Of a DNA stretch of 35,008 nucleotides, positions 7,412 to 16,965 are shown one piece after another; positions within the stretch are counted from its first letter, which is position 1, and each line of letters begins with the position of its first letter. Below the pieces are notes generated by a model. The model was not told the DNA's origin. It worked only from the letters and a program-made list of their open reading frames with translations, and made no database searches. The stretch spans positions 1-35,008 of the forward strand of contig CAIUOG010000161.1 in assembly GCA_903900705.1 (NCBI GenBank). Reading direction: 5' to 3'. A program made the translations under genes and the position numbers. The stretch is from an uncultured Acidobacteriia bacterium (GTDB taxonomy: Bacteria > Acidobacteriota > Terriglobia > Bryobacterales > Bryobacteraceae).

Positions 7412-10069
7412 TGACCAGTACAGCGCATTGAACAGCATCGGCACCGTCGCATGCGTCTGTGCCCGATGCTGCGGCCTCAGCCCGAACAGCACCACTTTCC
7501 CCGGATTCATCTCAATCGCCACCACCGCCGCGCGCCCATACATCAGATCTTCCCCGCGCAGCCAGCCCGACGCATTCACGTTCGTGTTCGGATACCGCGC
7601 CACCACGCTCACCTTTTGCGAAGAGAAACTCTCCGTCAGCGTGAAAAACGGCGAATTGATGTAGTATCCCCACGTCTCCGGCGCCATGCCCCAGCCCAGC
7701 GGATGGGCCGTATCCACCTGCAGATTCACAATCGTGCCCGGCGCGAAGTGCTGGTCCCGGTTGGTGGTGCGCTTCACGTCCTTCACGCCCAGCGGCATCT
7801 TGTCCAGCAGGAAGTTGGTGGCATCGCCCATCGCCACCAGCGTGCCGCCTTCATTCACAAACTGCTTCAGCGCTTCCAGACCCTTCTCCCCAATGCCGCC
7901 GCGATACTCCGGCACGATGGTCTTGTAATCCAGACCATTGAGAATCGCCTCCCCGCGCTGGTCCGGAATAATGATCGCGTCGTACTTCTTCCGCAACTCG
8001 CCGGCCTTGATGTCGTCGTTGTGCAGCTTCGTGTAAGGCGCTTCGTAGCTGTCCAGAATGAAGCGCGTCCAGCCTTCGTCCATCGAAGGGTCGAACGACT
8101 GGTACATGCCCACGCGCGGCGCGCGCAGCGGTGTCGCCTTCTGCATCACTTCCCCCGCCTCCGCCTTCCCGGTCGTGATATTCATGCCCGCCGTCGCGGT
8201 TTTCCACGCCTCCGCCTTCGCCGCCGCGAACACGGTCGCGACGCCCGTGTAATCCGGCTTCGTGATCTTCACGCTAACGCCCGCCTTCAGCAGCCGGTTG
8301 ATCAGCAACGCGCTCGTCGCTCCGTTATACGGGAAGCTCCAGTTGCCGCCGGTCTGCGCGGCTGCAAGCGTCGGCTGCAGGGGCGCGGCAATGCGCTCCA
8401 TTTCCAGCTTGCCGTCGAGCGCCGTCTTCGCGAACTCCGTCTTCACGCCGAACTGCATCCCCAGCGACCACGCGGACACGTCATACGGCGCTTCCGCCGG
8501 CGCTCCCGGCGCGCGACGCACTTCCGGATAAGTCTGCTTCTCCAGCATGTCCTTCGCATAGCGGGCAAACACCTGCGTGAACGGAATCACATAGGTTCCG
8601 GCCGCATACGTCTTCTCGTCCTGTTTGAATTCCTTCGTCGCGCGATAAACCTCCACGCCCGCAATCATCAGGCGGTTCACCAGATCCGCCGCTTCCGCCG
8701 GATCATGCTGGCTGGCCGAAGGAATCAGCACTCCATACGTCTTCGCCTCGTTCCCCGCGCCGATCTCGCCCTTCTTCCCGGCCTCAATCGTGTTGCGATT
8801 CATGCTGTAGACTTCGCGCAGCAGCGTTTCCCGGTTGCCCGCCGCCGTATCCAGCAGCGCATAGGTCGCAATCAGTTCGTAGTCCACAATGTCCCGCAGC
8901 GTCCACTTCCCGCCCATCCATGGCTTCGGGTACTCGGTGCGCGCCGTGGTGTCCCGCGGGGCCGCAATCGGGTCATTCGGGCGCTCGAAAGACCGCGTCC
9001 GCTCCGCCTGGAAGTCGGTTGTCGCCGCCGGCCCAGTCGCCGCCGCGCGCGCCGGAGCCGCATTCGACGCGCCCCCGCGCGCCGGTTCCGCCTTCAGTTG
9101 CACAATCGGCGTCGCCATGCGTGCGCTCGCCACTTCCGTCAGCAGTCCCACCTGGTTGTGCCACCATCCGACCCACGCCATCGCGCCCTGCCAGTAATTC
9201 GTGTAAGTCGAATTGAAGATAATGCCCGTCTTGCCTTCCGCCTCCAGCGCCGCCGCCTGGCTCTGCCCGTAAAGCGTATTCAGCCGGTAAACCAGCGGGT
9301 CCACATTCGGATTGATCGGATCCGTGGCGGGCATCGTGAAGATGCGCGGGCCGCTCGTGCCCTGCTGGTGCTCATCCAGCCAGATGGCCGGGAACCAGTC
9401 ATGCCAGAGAATCTCCGCCGTCATCCGGCTCTCTTTCTGGCTGAACAGATACATGTCGCGATTATTATCGTGGCCCGTGTAAGGGTGATAAAGATAAGGC
9501 AGCGGACTCGCCTCGTTCGGCGTATCCACCACCTTGTTGTACCAGTCCGTCACCATAATCTGCCCGTCCGGATTGAGTGACGGCACCAGCAGCAACACCA
9601 CGTTATCCAGAATCTTCTGAATCTCCGGAGAGTTCTCCGTCGCCAGCCGGTACACCAGTTCCACCACCATCTGTGACGCGCCGATTTCCGTCGAATGGAT
9701 GTTATTCGTAATGATCACGACGGACTTGCCCGTGCGCAGAATCTCCTCGCGCTCCGCCTCCGTGGGCGCGCCGCCCTGGAAGTACAGCTTCTTCTCCAGC
9801 GCCTTGATGTGGTCCAGATTTTTGATGTTCTCCGCCGAACTGATTTCCAGCATCACAAAGGGATTGCCGGAAGTCGTCGGGCCCAGATTGCGGTACTTCA
9901 CGCGCGGCGAATCCGCCGCAATCTTCTGGAAATATTCCATCGCCTTGTCATAGCGGACAAGCTTCTTATCGGCGCCGATTTTGAAGCCGAAGTAAGCTTC
10001 GGGATCAGGCACGGCGGCGGATACCAGCAAGGCGCCGGCGATAAGCGTGAATAACAGACGAGTGCGCAT
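7403..10069 (-). CDS. Secreted M14-family zinc carboxypeptidase
   Basis: This is an 888-residue protein with a signal peptide (MRTRLLFTLIAGALLVSAA). The M14 catalytic domain fills roughly residues 40-340. It shows zinc ligands His125 and Glu128 in HSTEIGAS, the SLNPDGQ motif at 164-170, NNRD at 202-205, third zinc ligand His234 in LDEHQQG, and the catalytic Glu312 in LLTEVAS. A low-complexity Ala/Arg-rich stretch follows at about 325-370. The remaining ~500 residues include a segment (AIIIPDQRGEAILNG, then GIGEKGLEALKQFVNEGGTL) that looks like the class I glutamine amidotransferase-like fold fused to large M14 proteins of this type. It would remove amino acids from peptides outside the cytoplasm. 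It lies 32 bases downstream of the thioredoxin-fold gene. Confidence 0.93.
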   Translation of the reverse strand: MRTRLLFTLIAGALLVSAAVPDPEAYFGFKIGADKKLVRYDKAMEYFQKIAADSPRVKYRNLGPTTSGNPFVMLEISSAENIKNLDHIKALEKKLYFQGGAPTEAEREEILRTGKSVVIITNNIHSTEIGASQMVVELVYRLATENSPEIQKILDNVVLLLVPSLNPDGQIMVTDWYNKVVDTPNEASPLPYLYHPYTGHDNNRDMYLFSQKESRMTAEILWHDWFPAIWLDEHQQGTSGPRIFTMPATDPINPNVDPLVYRLNTLYGQSQAAALEAEGKTGIIFNSTYTNYWQGAMAWVGWWHNQVGLLTEVASARMATPIVQLKAEPARGGASNAAPARAAATGPAATTDFQAERTRSFERPNDPIAAPRDTTARTEYPKPWMGGKWTLRDIVDYELIATYALLDTAAGNRETLLREVYSMNRNTIEAGKKGEIGAGNEAKTYGVLIPSASQHDPAEAADLVNRLMIAGVEVYRATKEFKQDEKTYAAGTYVIPFTQVFARYAKDMLEKQTYPEVRRAPGAPAEAPYDVSAWSLGMQFGVKTEFAKTALDGKLEMERIAAPLQPTLAAAQTGGNWSFPYNGATSALLINRLLKAGVSVKITKPDYTGVATVFAAAKAEAWKTATAGMNITTGKAEAGEVMQKATPLRAPRVGMYQSFDPSMDEGWTRFILDSYEAPYTKLHNDDIKAGELRKKYDAIIIPDQRGEAILNGLDYKTIVPEYRGGIGEKGLEALKQFVNEGGTLVAMGDATNFLLDKMPLGVKDVKRTTNRDQHFAPGTIVNLQVDTAHPLGWGMAPETWGYYINSPFFTLTESFSSQKVSVVARYPNTNVNASGWLRGEDLMYGRAAVVAIEMNPGKVVLFGLRPQHRAQTHATVPMLFNALYWSAQ

Positions 10070-10101
10070 GATTTGTTAAATGATAGCTTTCAGATGCAGT
10101 C

Positions 10102-11301
10102 TCAGCGTTCGGCGAGCAGCGTCGTAACCAGGTGGGTGATTTCCTTCACCAGTTCATCGTGCAGCGGTCCCATCGCATGGCCCGTGAAGCCCGAATGAAT
10201 GGCGTGCACCAGACCATCGCGGCCAATAAAGAACGTGGTGGGGAAGGCGTCCAGATGCTCGGCCTGCGGCAGTTTCGCGGCCAGCTGTTCTATCTCGCCC
10301 GCCAGCACCACCGGATATTCCACGCCATAGTCTTTAATAAATTCGCGCAGCCGCGTCGGGTTCGCCAACTGCTCGGCCTCTTCGAACGACAGCTCGATAA
10401 TCTCCAGCCCCTGCGCGTGGTACTTACGGTAGAGGTCCCCCAGCACCGGCGCTTCGTCATGGCAGTTCGGGCACCAGCTGCCGCCGATGCTGACGATCAC
10501 CACCTTGCCTTTGAACCGCTCATCGGTGCTCGAAATCACGTGGCCGTCCAGATCCGGAAACGCAAACCGCAGCGGCTCTTTCGGATTCCGCATCGTGGTG
10601 TGCCGCAACGGATCCTCGGGGTCGGGTATGCCCTTGGTCTTCGCCTCCCCGGCCTTCACGGCGGTCAGCTTGCGAATGCCGTTCTGCAGGATATTCAGCG
10701 AGCCATCGGCCGCGGGCGTCAACTGGAACACTACCGGCCGCGCGCCGGAGAAGTGGCTCATCGTGAAACTGCCGCCCGCATAGCGCCCGGTCAGCGTGCC
10801 CGTGTCGCCATCCACCCGCAGCAGCGCCCCGGTCACTTCCGCACCCTTCTGGCGAATCACCAGCCTCCACGCCTTCTCACCCGTCTGATTGCCCGTCGCC
10901 ACCAGCCAGGAACCGCCGATCTGCGGCGCCGGACCCTCCGGTGGCGGCGGATTCCGGTGGCGCACCGCGGTCACCGGATACGTCTTGCCATCGCGGATAT
11001 AGCGGCCCTCGAACGTGTCGCCTTTCACCGTGGCTTCAAGGCGCGAATTGTATTGCTTGAAATAGGCGGTGAACGCCGTCGGCGTCGCTTCCGCGCTGGT
11101 CGAAATCGTTTTCTCGTCGCCGTTGAAGAACCAGGCCTTCAGCGTCTTGCCGGAGCCGGAGAACTGCACGCGAAAGGGCACCTGCGTTGGATTATTGGAA
11201 AGCGTGGCGGAAAGCTGGGCATCCCACAATCCCGCCAGCTTTTGCGCATTCGCGGCGGGTGCTGCCAGCAGCAGCAGGCAGACTGCAACTTCTCGGTTCA
11301 T
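10102..11301 (-). CDS. Exported TlpA/redoxin-type thioredoxin-fold protein
   Basis: This is a 399-residue protein from the ATG at 11299-11301, preceded by AGGA at a sensible distance; longer in-frame starts lie upstream but lack a signal sequence at the terminus. Residues 1-19 are a signal peptide (MNREVAVCLLLLAAPAANA). Residues ~20-230 form a beta-rich N-terminal region of repeated strands (GLWDAQLSATL, GDTFEGRYIRDGKTYPV, GALLRVDGDTGTLTGRYAGG). The C-terminal ~150 residues are a redoxin domain with the active site WCPNC (Cys277, Cys280), followed by FPTTFFIGRDGLVHAIHSGF with the cis-Pro region. It probably acts as a periplasmic thiol:disulfide reductase. The position between a TonB receptor and a peptidase suggests a role in processing imported or secreted peptides. 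Confidence 0.88.
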   Translation of the reverse strand: MNREVAVCLLLLAAPAANAQKLAGLWDAQLSATLSNNPTQVPFRVQFSGSGKTLKAWFFNGDEKTISTSAEATPTAFTAYFKQYNSRLEATVKGDTFEGRYIRDGKTYPVTAVRHRNPPPPEGPAPQIGGSWLVATGNQTGEKAWRLVIRQKGAEVTGALLRVDGDTGTLTGRYAGGSFTMSHFSGARPVVFQLTPAADGSLNILQNGIRKLTAVKAGEAKTKGIPDPEDPLRHTTMRNPKEPLRFAFPDLDGHVISSTDERFKGKVVIVSIGGSWCPNCHDEAPVLGDLYRKYHAQGLEIIELSFEEAEQLANPTRLREFIKDYGVEYPVVLAGEIEQLAAKLPQAEHLDAFPTTFFIGRDGLVHAIHSGFTGHAMGPLHDELVKEITHLVTTLLAER

Positions 11302-11396
11302 CAGGAGTCCTGTCGTAATACTGTCGTTCGGGCGCTTTTCTTCACGTGCCGGGACGACAGGGTTCCGGTGCAAAGCAATCCTGTAGTATCGCAAAC

Positions 11397-14300
11397 TCAG
11401 AACAGGTATTTCAGCGCGAACTGAATCAGTCGCGGCGCGACGGACGTCTGCGTAATCACCCCGAACGTCGCCGTGCCCAGCGTCGTGCCCGGGTTGGCGA
11501 ACTGCGCATGGTTCAGCGCGTTGTAAAACTCCATGCGGAAGCCCAGCACGGCATCCTCGTGAATGCCGCCCACCCGCGCCGTCTTGCTCAGTGAGAAATC
11601 GGTATTGATCTGCCCCGGTCCATTCAGAATGCTCTGGCCCGCCGTGCCATAGGCCGTCGATTTATCCGCGCCCACCGGCGTCGCGGCGCAGATGGCCGTG
11701 GTGTTGATCCACTGATTCAGCCGCGCTTCCACGCCGCCCGCGGTCGCCAGACCGCCGTAGCTCGCGCCGGGGCAGAGCGTGATAGTGGAAGGTGCCGCCT
11801 TGCCGTACACCGTGCCGCCATTGGGGTCCGTCAGCGTCAGCGGCAGCGCGCTCTGCGCAATCACGATGCCGGAGACCGACCAGCCTTTTGAAACCCTCGG
11901 CATCGCCCGGTACACCGGCAGTTCGTAATCGAAATTCGCAATCAGCCGGTTGGTGCGGTCAAAGGCCGCGCGAGCCTTATCCAGCCGCAGGTTCGTCAGG
12001 TCGTTATAGATCGTGGTGTTGCTGGTGGCCTTCGAATACGTGTACGCCGCCTGGAACGAAAGCCCCCGCGCGGGCTGCAGGCGCAGCGTCGTCTGCAGGC
12101 TGTTGTACCAGGACGAGCCCGCATACTCGTTATCGGAAAGCGCGGTCGGCGTCTCGCCCATAATGGGTACGCGCAGCTTCGCGTTGGCCTGCGTATTCGT
12201 CGTAATGCAGTCCGCGCCCACGCCGTCATAACCGCAGTTCACGGGGTTCGCCACGCTCGCGAGCAGCGGCTGGTTAATCCCCCGCGCGATCAGCAGGTCG
12301 CTGCCTTTCGAGCCAACATAGCCGGCATCCAGCGTGAGCGTCTTCGTCAGCTTGTACTGCGCGCTCAGGTTCCATTGCTGCAGCCGCGGGATGCGCAGCA
12401 TCGGCCCCGCAATGCGGTCGGATAGCTGTGACGTGGGTGTGCGCGGCACATAGCCCAGCGTGGTGGTGGGGAACGGCCTGGCAAACGACGAAAGATTGTT
12501 GCTCGCGTCCGCATTCGTGAAGCCCTGCGCGAAGGGCGCGGGCGTGAACAGCGGCGCTCCCGCCGCATTGCCGCTGAACAACGGCGCCTGATAGAAAATC
12601 CCATAGCCCGCGCGCGCCACCAGCCTGCCCCCCAAATGCGGCGGCTGCCACGAAAAGCCCATGCGCGGCGCGAACGTCCCCAGCGGTGCGCTGTTCTGGT
12701 AATAGCTGTTATTGGGCCGCACCACCACACCCGCGGGAGGCGCGCCAAACGCCTGGCCCGTGTAGGGGTTAATCAGCGCCGGGTTGTAATTCTTCGGTAC
12801 CGTGTTGCCCGCCAGCGTCCCGGCGGCCGATGGGATCGCCACGCCCGCCAGCAGCGCGGGCCACACGTTCGCGTTGGTCCCCGCCACATCAATCGCCGGC
12901 GCCAGATACTCCCAGCGCACCCCCACATTCACCGTCACCGTCGGGCTCACCTTCACGTCGTCCTGCACGAATGCCGACCCGTACCAGGTCCTGTACTGAT
13001 AACGCACCTCGCCATTCGGTCCCACGCCTTCATTGGCCTGAATCGCCTGAATGTTGCTGCGTCCCGCCGGGCTCAGATTGTCCGCCGCGCTCAAACCCAC
13101 CAGGAAATCTTCAAAGCTCTGAAACGTGAGCCGTCCGCGTGATGTGCCTGTATCGAGGCGCGCATTGAACTGCGTCAGCATCGTCGCCCCCGCGCGCAGA
13201 TTCTGCCGTCCATGCGACCACGACACGTTGTCCGCGCCGGACCACGTATTAATGTGCTGCGAGAAGTCATTCCACGTGCTGCCAAACAGCCGGAACGTCC
13301 CCAGCGGCCCCAGAATCGCGATCTCCGGCGTCTGCGGCAGATACGGGTCCACCGCCGTCATCCCGATCGATCCCGCCGAAGGCGTCCCCACCCCCTGCGC
13401 CGCCTGAATCGTGCGCGTAAAGCTGATGCGCGCTTCATTCACCACGTTGTGGCTCAGCGTGCTGGTCGCTTTGATCGTATTCACATAGTCTTCGGCATGC
13501 AGCGCCTGTGGCGAACCGGCCAGCGGCGCCATCGGCGCTCCAGGGTACGAACCCGGCGCGCCGAAACTGCGGTACTGTGTCACCGTCGCCAGATACCCGC
13601 GCCACGAAAGCGTATTTTTCTTGTTCAGCAGATAGTCGCCATTCAGCAGATACTGGCCATCGTGATACGTGGAGGGCAGGCTGTAAGCGGAAAAGCCCAG
13701 CCCCGCGTTGCTGCCCCCCTGCAACAGTGTTTGCGGATTCGGCGCCAGCCAGTTGCCATCCGCCAGCTTTGTCTGCAGAATGCGCAGCGCCACCGGATTG
13801 ATCGGCGCCGTCGTGTTCGACGAACGGTTGAAGCAGTCCAGTTGCTTCCCGCCCGCAAACGTCAGGTAGCGCGCATCATTCGGATGATTGGCCGGGCAGA
13901 ACTGCGCCGCCAGCGCGGCGGCGGAACGGTCGTTCGTCAGCGCCGGCAGAATCGGGTTTGAGGTCGACGTCGTGTCCAGCGCGTTCGTCTGCCGCGTCCC
14001 CTGCCAGGAGCCGAAATAGAACAGCTTATTCTTCCGCAACGCCGCCCCCAGTGTCCCGCCATACTGGTTCTGCTTCAGGTTGGGCCGCGATTGCCCCGCC
14101 GAATTCCGGAAAAACGCGTTCGCATTGAAAATATCGTTCCGTACGAACTCCCACGCGTCGCCATGCAGGTCATTCGCGCCGCTGCGCGTGATCAGCGTGG
14201 TGCTGGGCGCCTGCGCGCCATACGCCGCGTCGTACTGCGAGGTCTGGATCTTCAGCTGCGAAATCGCATCCGGATTCGGCGTCACCGTGGGCGAATACGC

Positions 14301-14879
14301 GCCATCCAGCGAATAGGCGCCGGCGGTCGTGTTGCCGTTCACATTCACGTTCGGCGTGCCGCGCCCCAGCGTGCCGGCGTTATTCACATCCGCCGCCGAG
14401 CCGGAAGACATCGAAAGCACCTGCGTCAGATTCCGCGTATTCAACGGGACCGAACGAATCGTCTTGCCATCCACCAGCGTGCCCGTCGACGAAGCCGCCG
14501 TCATCCCGGCCACGCAATGGCAGGCGCGGGGCAGGGGATTGTCGCTCGGCTCCAGCGCCGCGTCCAGCGTCGGATTCTCCGCCACATTCACCACCATCGA
14601 AGTCATCAGTTCCGTCTGATAGCCCGATACCGCGAACCGCACCTCGTAATCCCCCGGCGTCACCAGGCTGAAGTGATAGCCGCCGTTCGCCCCGGTCTTA
14701 GCCGTGATCGCCTGACTCGTGGCGTGGTTAACCAGCGATACCGTCACGCCCGGAATCGGCGCGCCGTGCGCATCCCGCACCACGCCGTCCAGAGCCCCCG
14801 TCGTTCCCGACTGCGGCAGGGCGAAGCCGGCGGTCATAGCAATGGCAAGGGCGAGGGTCAGGGCGCGGATTCTCGACAT
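11397..14879 (-). CDS. Oar-like TonB-dependent outer-membrane receptor
   Basis: This is a 1,160-residue protein taken from the ATG at 14877-14879, which places a signal peptide (SRIRALTLALAIAMTAGFAL) at the terminus; in-frame starts up to 15008 would add about 43 basic residues. Residues ~27-105 are a carboxypeptidase-regulatory-like Ig fold (GALDGVVRDAHGAPIPGVTV). A plug-like region with VPLNTRNLTQVLSMSSG follows, then a very long beta barrel ending in the aromatic terminus LIQFALKYLF. This is the architecture of the large Oar-type receptors that are abundant in Acidobacteria. It would import an unidentified large ligand. It is first in a minus-strand run with the redoxin and M14 genes, which points to peptides as cargo. 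Confidence 0.92.
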   Translation of the reverse strand: MSRIRALTLALAIAMTAGFALPQSGTTGALDGVVRDAHGAPIPGVTVSLVNHATSQAITAKTGANGGYHFSLVTPGDYEVRFAVSGYQTELMTSMVVNVAENPTLDAALEPSDNPLPRACHCVAGMTAASSTGTLVDGKTIRSVPLNTRNLTQVLSMSSGSAADVNNAGTLGRGTPNVNVNGNTTAGAYSLDGAYSPTVTPNPDAISQLKIQTSQYDAAYGAQAPSTTLITRSGANDLHGDAWEFVRNDIFNANAFFRNSAGQSRPNLKQNQYGGTLGAALRKNKLFYFGSWQGTRQTNALDTTSTSNPILPALTNDRSAAALAAQFCPANHPNDARYLTFAGGKQLDCFNRSSNTTAPINPVALRILQTKLADGNWLAPNPQTLLQGGSNAGLGFSAYSLPSTYHDGQYLLNGDYLLNKKNTLSWRGYLATVTQYRSFGAPGSYPGAPMAPLAGSPQALHAEDYVNTIKATSTLSHNVVNEARISFTRTIQAAQGVGTPSAGSIGMTAVDPYLPQTPEIAILGPLGTFRLFGSTWNDFSQHINTWSGADNVSWSHGRQNLRAGATMLTQFNARLDTGTSRGRLTFQSFEDFLVGLSAADNLSPAGRSNIQAIQANEGVGPNGEVRYQYRTWYGSAFVQDDVKVSPTVTVNVGVRWEYLAPAIDVAGTNANVWPALLAGVAIPSAAGTLAGNTVPKNYNPALINPYTGQAFGAPPAGVVVRPNNSYYQNSAPLGTFAPRMGFSWQPPHLGGRLVARAGYGIFYQAPLFSGNAAGAPLFTPAPFAQGFTNADASNNLSSFARPFPTTTLGYVPRTPTSQLSDRIAGPMLRIPRLQQWNLSAQYKLTKTLTLDAGYVGSKGSDLLIARGINQPLLASVANPVNCGYDGVGADCITTNTQANAKLRVPIMGETPTALSDNEYAGSSWYNSLQTTLRLQPARGLSFQAAYTYSKATSNTTIYNDLTNLRLDKARAAFDRTNRLIANFDYELPVYRAMPRVSKGWSVSGIVIAQSALPLTLTDPNGGTVYGKAAPSTITLCPGASYGGLATAGGVEARLNQWINTTAICAATPVGADKSTAYGTAGQSILNGPGQINTDFSLSKTARVGGIHEDAVLGFRMEFYNALNHAQFANPGTTLGTATFGVITQTSVAPRLIQFALKYLF

Positions 14880-15040
14880 GGGGTTCTGGATAACCCGCAC
14901 GCTGATGGCCACCACCATCGCCCGCAAACCCCACCGTTTCAGCCTTCTCCCACCACCGAAAGCCGCGAACCCGCGCTGCTCTGCGCGCTCTCGCGCAGCC
15001 GGAGCCAACCCCTCGGAGATAATCGGGTAGAAGGAAAACC
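14880..15040. promoter_or_regulatory. Divergent intergenic region, receptor gene / symporter operon
   Basis: These 161 bases separate the minus-strand receptor gene from the plus-strand microprotein-symporter pair, so both promoters should lie here. A GC-rich inverted repeat with 7-bp arms (CTGCGCG at 14981-14987, CGCGCAG at 14992-14998, 4-base loop) has no T-run and is not a canonical terminator. A GATAAT at 15018-15023 could be a -10 for the plus-strand operon, but no matching -35 is visible. A 5-bp hairpin (14881-14896) touches the receptor start codon. Promoter positions are therefore not resolved. Confidence 0.4.
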
Positions 15041-15190
15041 GTGAAGCTCTCCAACCAGATCAATCATGATATTCACGATTCCGAGCCGCCCCCCATTCTC
15101 GGACGCTGGCGGAATATCAACATCCTCGTGCTCTGCTGGCTCGCCTTCCTGATCCTGCTCTTCTACGGCTTCACCCGATACTTCTCTTAA
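15041..15190 (+). CDS. 49-residue single-span membrane microprotein
   Basis: A GTG start at 15041 is preceded by a strong Shine-Dalgarno (AAGGA at 15031-15035) and opens a 49-codon frame ending in TAA at 15188-15190. The product has a polar N-terminus (MKLSNQINHDIHDSEPPPI), a short basic linker (LGRWRNIN) and one hydrophobic helix (ILVLCWLAFLILLFYGF), ending in TRYFS. By the positive-inside rule the N-terminus should be cytoplasmic. It lies 11 bases ahead of the sodium:solute symporter gene, whose own Shine-Dalgarno is weak, so translation may be coupled. Small single-span proteins encoded next to symporters of this family are known as accessory subunits in other organisms. That role here is inference. 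Confidence 0.75.
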   Translation: MKLSNQINHDIHDSEPPPILGRWRNINILVLCWLAFLILLFYGFTRYFS

Positions 15191-15201
15191 ACGGCCTCCC
15201 G

Positions 15202-16905
15202 ATGACACCACTCGACTGGATCGTCATGGTCCTGACCATCATCGCCATCCCAAGCTTCGGCCTCTGGAAAGGGCGCGGCAGCAAGACCGTCAACCAGTAC
15301 CTGCTGGCCGGCAAAACCATGCCCTGGTACGCCATGGGCCTCTCCATCATGGCCACCCAGGCAAGCGCCGTCACCTTCATCGCCACCACCGGCCAGGCCT
15401 ACGTCGATGGCATGCGCTTCGTTCAGTTCTACTTCGGTCTGCCGGTCGCCATGGTCATCCTCTCGGCCACGGCCGTCCCCATCTTTCATAAATCCGGCGT
15501 CTACACGGCCTATGAGTATCTCGAAAAGCGCTTCGACGCCAAGACGCGCGCCCTCGCCGCTATCGTCTTCCTCGTGCAGCGCGGCATGGCTGTCGGCGTC
15601 TCCATCTATGCGCCCGCCATTGTGATGAGCGTGATCTTCGGCTGGCCGGATCGCGTCACCACCCTGATCATCGGCATCTTCTGCGTCTTCTACACCACCA
15701 AGGGCGGCATCCCCGCCGTTACCTGGACGGACGTGCTGCAGATGACCATCATCTTCTCCGGGCTCATCCTCGGCCTCTTCACCGTCGTCTCTCTGATGCC
15801 CCATGGCGTGAGCTTCGCGGACGCCGTCTATCTGGCCGGCGCGGTCGGCAAGCTGAACGCCGTCGATCTGAAGTTCGATCCCAACAACCGTTACAACCTC
15901 TGGAGCGGTCTCATCGGCGGAGCCTTCCTCGCGCTCGGCTATTTCGGTTGCGATCAGTCCCAGGTGCAGCGCTACCTCACCGGCAAATCGGTCGCCCAGA
16001 GCCGTCTCAGCCTGCTGTTCAACGCGATGGCGAAGGTCCCCATGCAGTTCTTCATCCTCTTCGTCGGCGCCATGGTGTTCGTGTTCTATCTGTTCATTCA
16101 GCCACCCATGCTGTTTGAGAAGAACGCCATGAAGGTGCTCTCCACGCAACCCGGCTACAGCCAGGTGCAGGGCCGTTTCGATGCCGCCTGGCAGCGCCGC
16201 CAGAAGGCCGCCGAATCCCTGAATTCCGCCCGCAAGCGGGAGAGCCCGGCCGCCCTCACCGCCGCCACCGCGGAATATCGCGCCGCCCAGCACGAACTCG
16301 ATGACAGCCGCAAAGCCGGCATCGCGCTGTATGAAAAATCCCAAACCCGCGGCGTGCTCAAACCCGCGGCTTTCAATGACACCAACTACATCTTTCTCTC
16401 GTTCGTCACCCGGTTCTTTCCCGTTGGAATCGTAGGCCTGGTCATTGCCGTCATCTTCACGGCCGCCATGTCCTCCAGTTCCGGCGAACTGAACTCGCTC
16501 GCCGCCGTCAGCGTGATGGATATTTACCGGCGTCATATTAAAAAGGACGCCACTGATCGCCAGTACCTCATCGCCTCCCGTTTATTCACCGCCATGTGGG
16601 GTGCCTGGGCCGTGGTCTTCGCCCAATATGCGAAATATCTGGGCTCCCTGGTTGAGGCCGTGAATCAGGTGGGTTCCTTCTTTTATCCCGTGCTGCTGGG
16701 CGTCTTTGTGCTCGCGTTTTTCTTCCGCCGCGTGCGGGGTTCCGCCGCTTTCTGGGCCATGCTGCTGGGCGAAGCCGCCATCATCGCCCTCGCGGTTTTC
16801 ACAAAAGTGGCGTTCCTCTGGTACAACGTGATCGGTACTGTAATCGTAGTGATTTGCGGCTTATTGCTCTCGCTTGTGCAAAAACAGACGCCCGCATCCG
16901 ACTGA
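15202..16905 (+). CDS. Sodium:solute symporter (SSS family)
   Basis: This is a 567-residue polytopic protein with about 13 hydrophobic segments and the SSS landmarks: an N-terminal helix, LLAGKTMPWYAMGLSIMATQ followed by ASAVTFIATTGQ, and YTTKGGIPAVTWTDVLQ in the middle. It would use a sodium gradient to import a small solute. The substrate (sugar, sialic acid, amino acid or other) cannot be told from sequence alone. Residues ~303-393 form an unusual hydrophilic insertion between two membrane spans, with an Ala/Arg/Glu-rich stretch (about 319-372) likely to be coiled coil or a helical hairpin. The upstream 49-residue membrane protein is probably a partner. Confidence 0.9.
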   Translation: MTPLDWIVMVLTIIAIPSFGLWKGRGSKTVNQYLLAGKTMPWYAMGLSIMATQASAVTFIATTGQAYVDGMRFVQFYFGLPVAMVILSATAVPIFHKSGVYTAYEYLEKRFDAKTRALAAIVFLVQRGMAVGVSIYAPAIVMSVIFGWPDRVTTLIIGIFCVFYTTKGGIPAVTWTDVLQMTIIFSGLILGLFTVVSLMPHGVSFADAVYLAGAVGKLNAVDLKFDPNNRYNLWSGLIGGAFLALGYFGCDQSQVQRYLTGKSVAQSRLSLLFNAMAKVPMQFFILFVGAMVFVFYLFIQPPMLFEKNAMKVLSTQPGYSQVQGRFDAAWQRRQKAAESLNSARKRESPAALTAATAEYRAAQHELDDSRKAGIALYEKSQTRGVLKPAAFNDTNYIFLSFVTRFFPVGIVGLVIAVIFTAAMSSSSGELNSLAAVSVMDIYRRHIKKDATDRQYLIASRLFTAMWGAWAVVFAQYAKYLGSLVEAVNQVGSFFYPVLLGVFVLAFFFRRVRGSAAFWAMLLGEAAIIALAVFTKVAFLWYNVIGTVIVVICGLLLSLVQKQTPASD

Positions 16906-16965
16906 AACACCGGTCCGACCAAAACACGCTATGATGGCTTTCTGGCGTTTTGCCGGATTCCTCAC

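Noticed and set aside
7451-9580. A 709-codon plus-strand open frame opposite the M14 peptidase gene
   Set aside because: It is extremely Arg/His-rich with no domain pattern; it is the antisense shadow of a GC-rich coding region whose minus-strand product has all M14 motifs.
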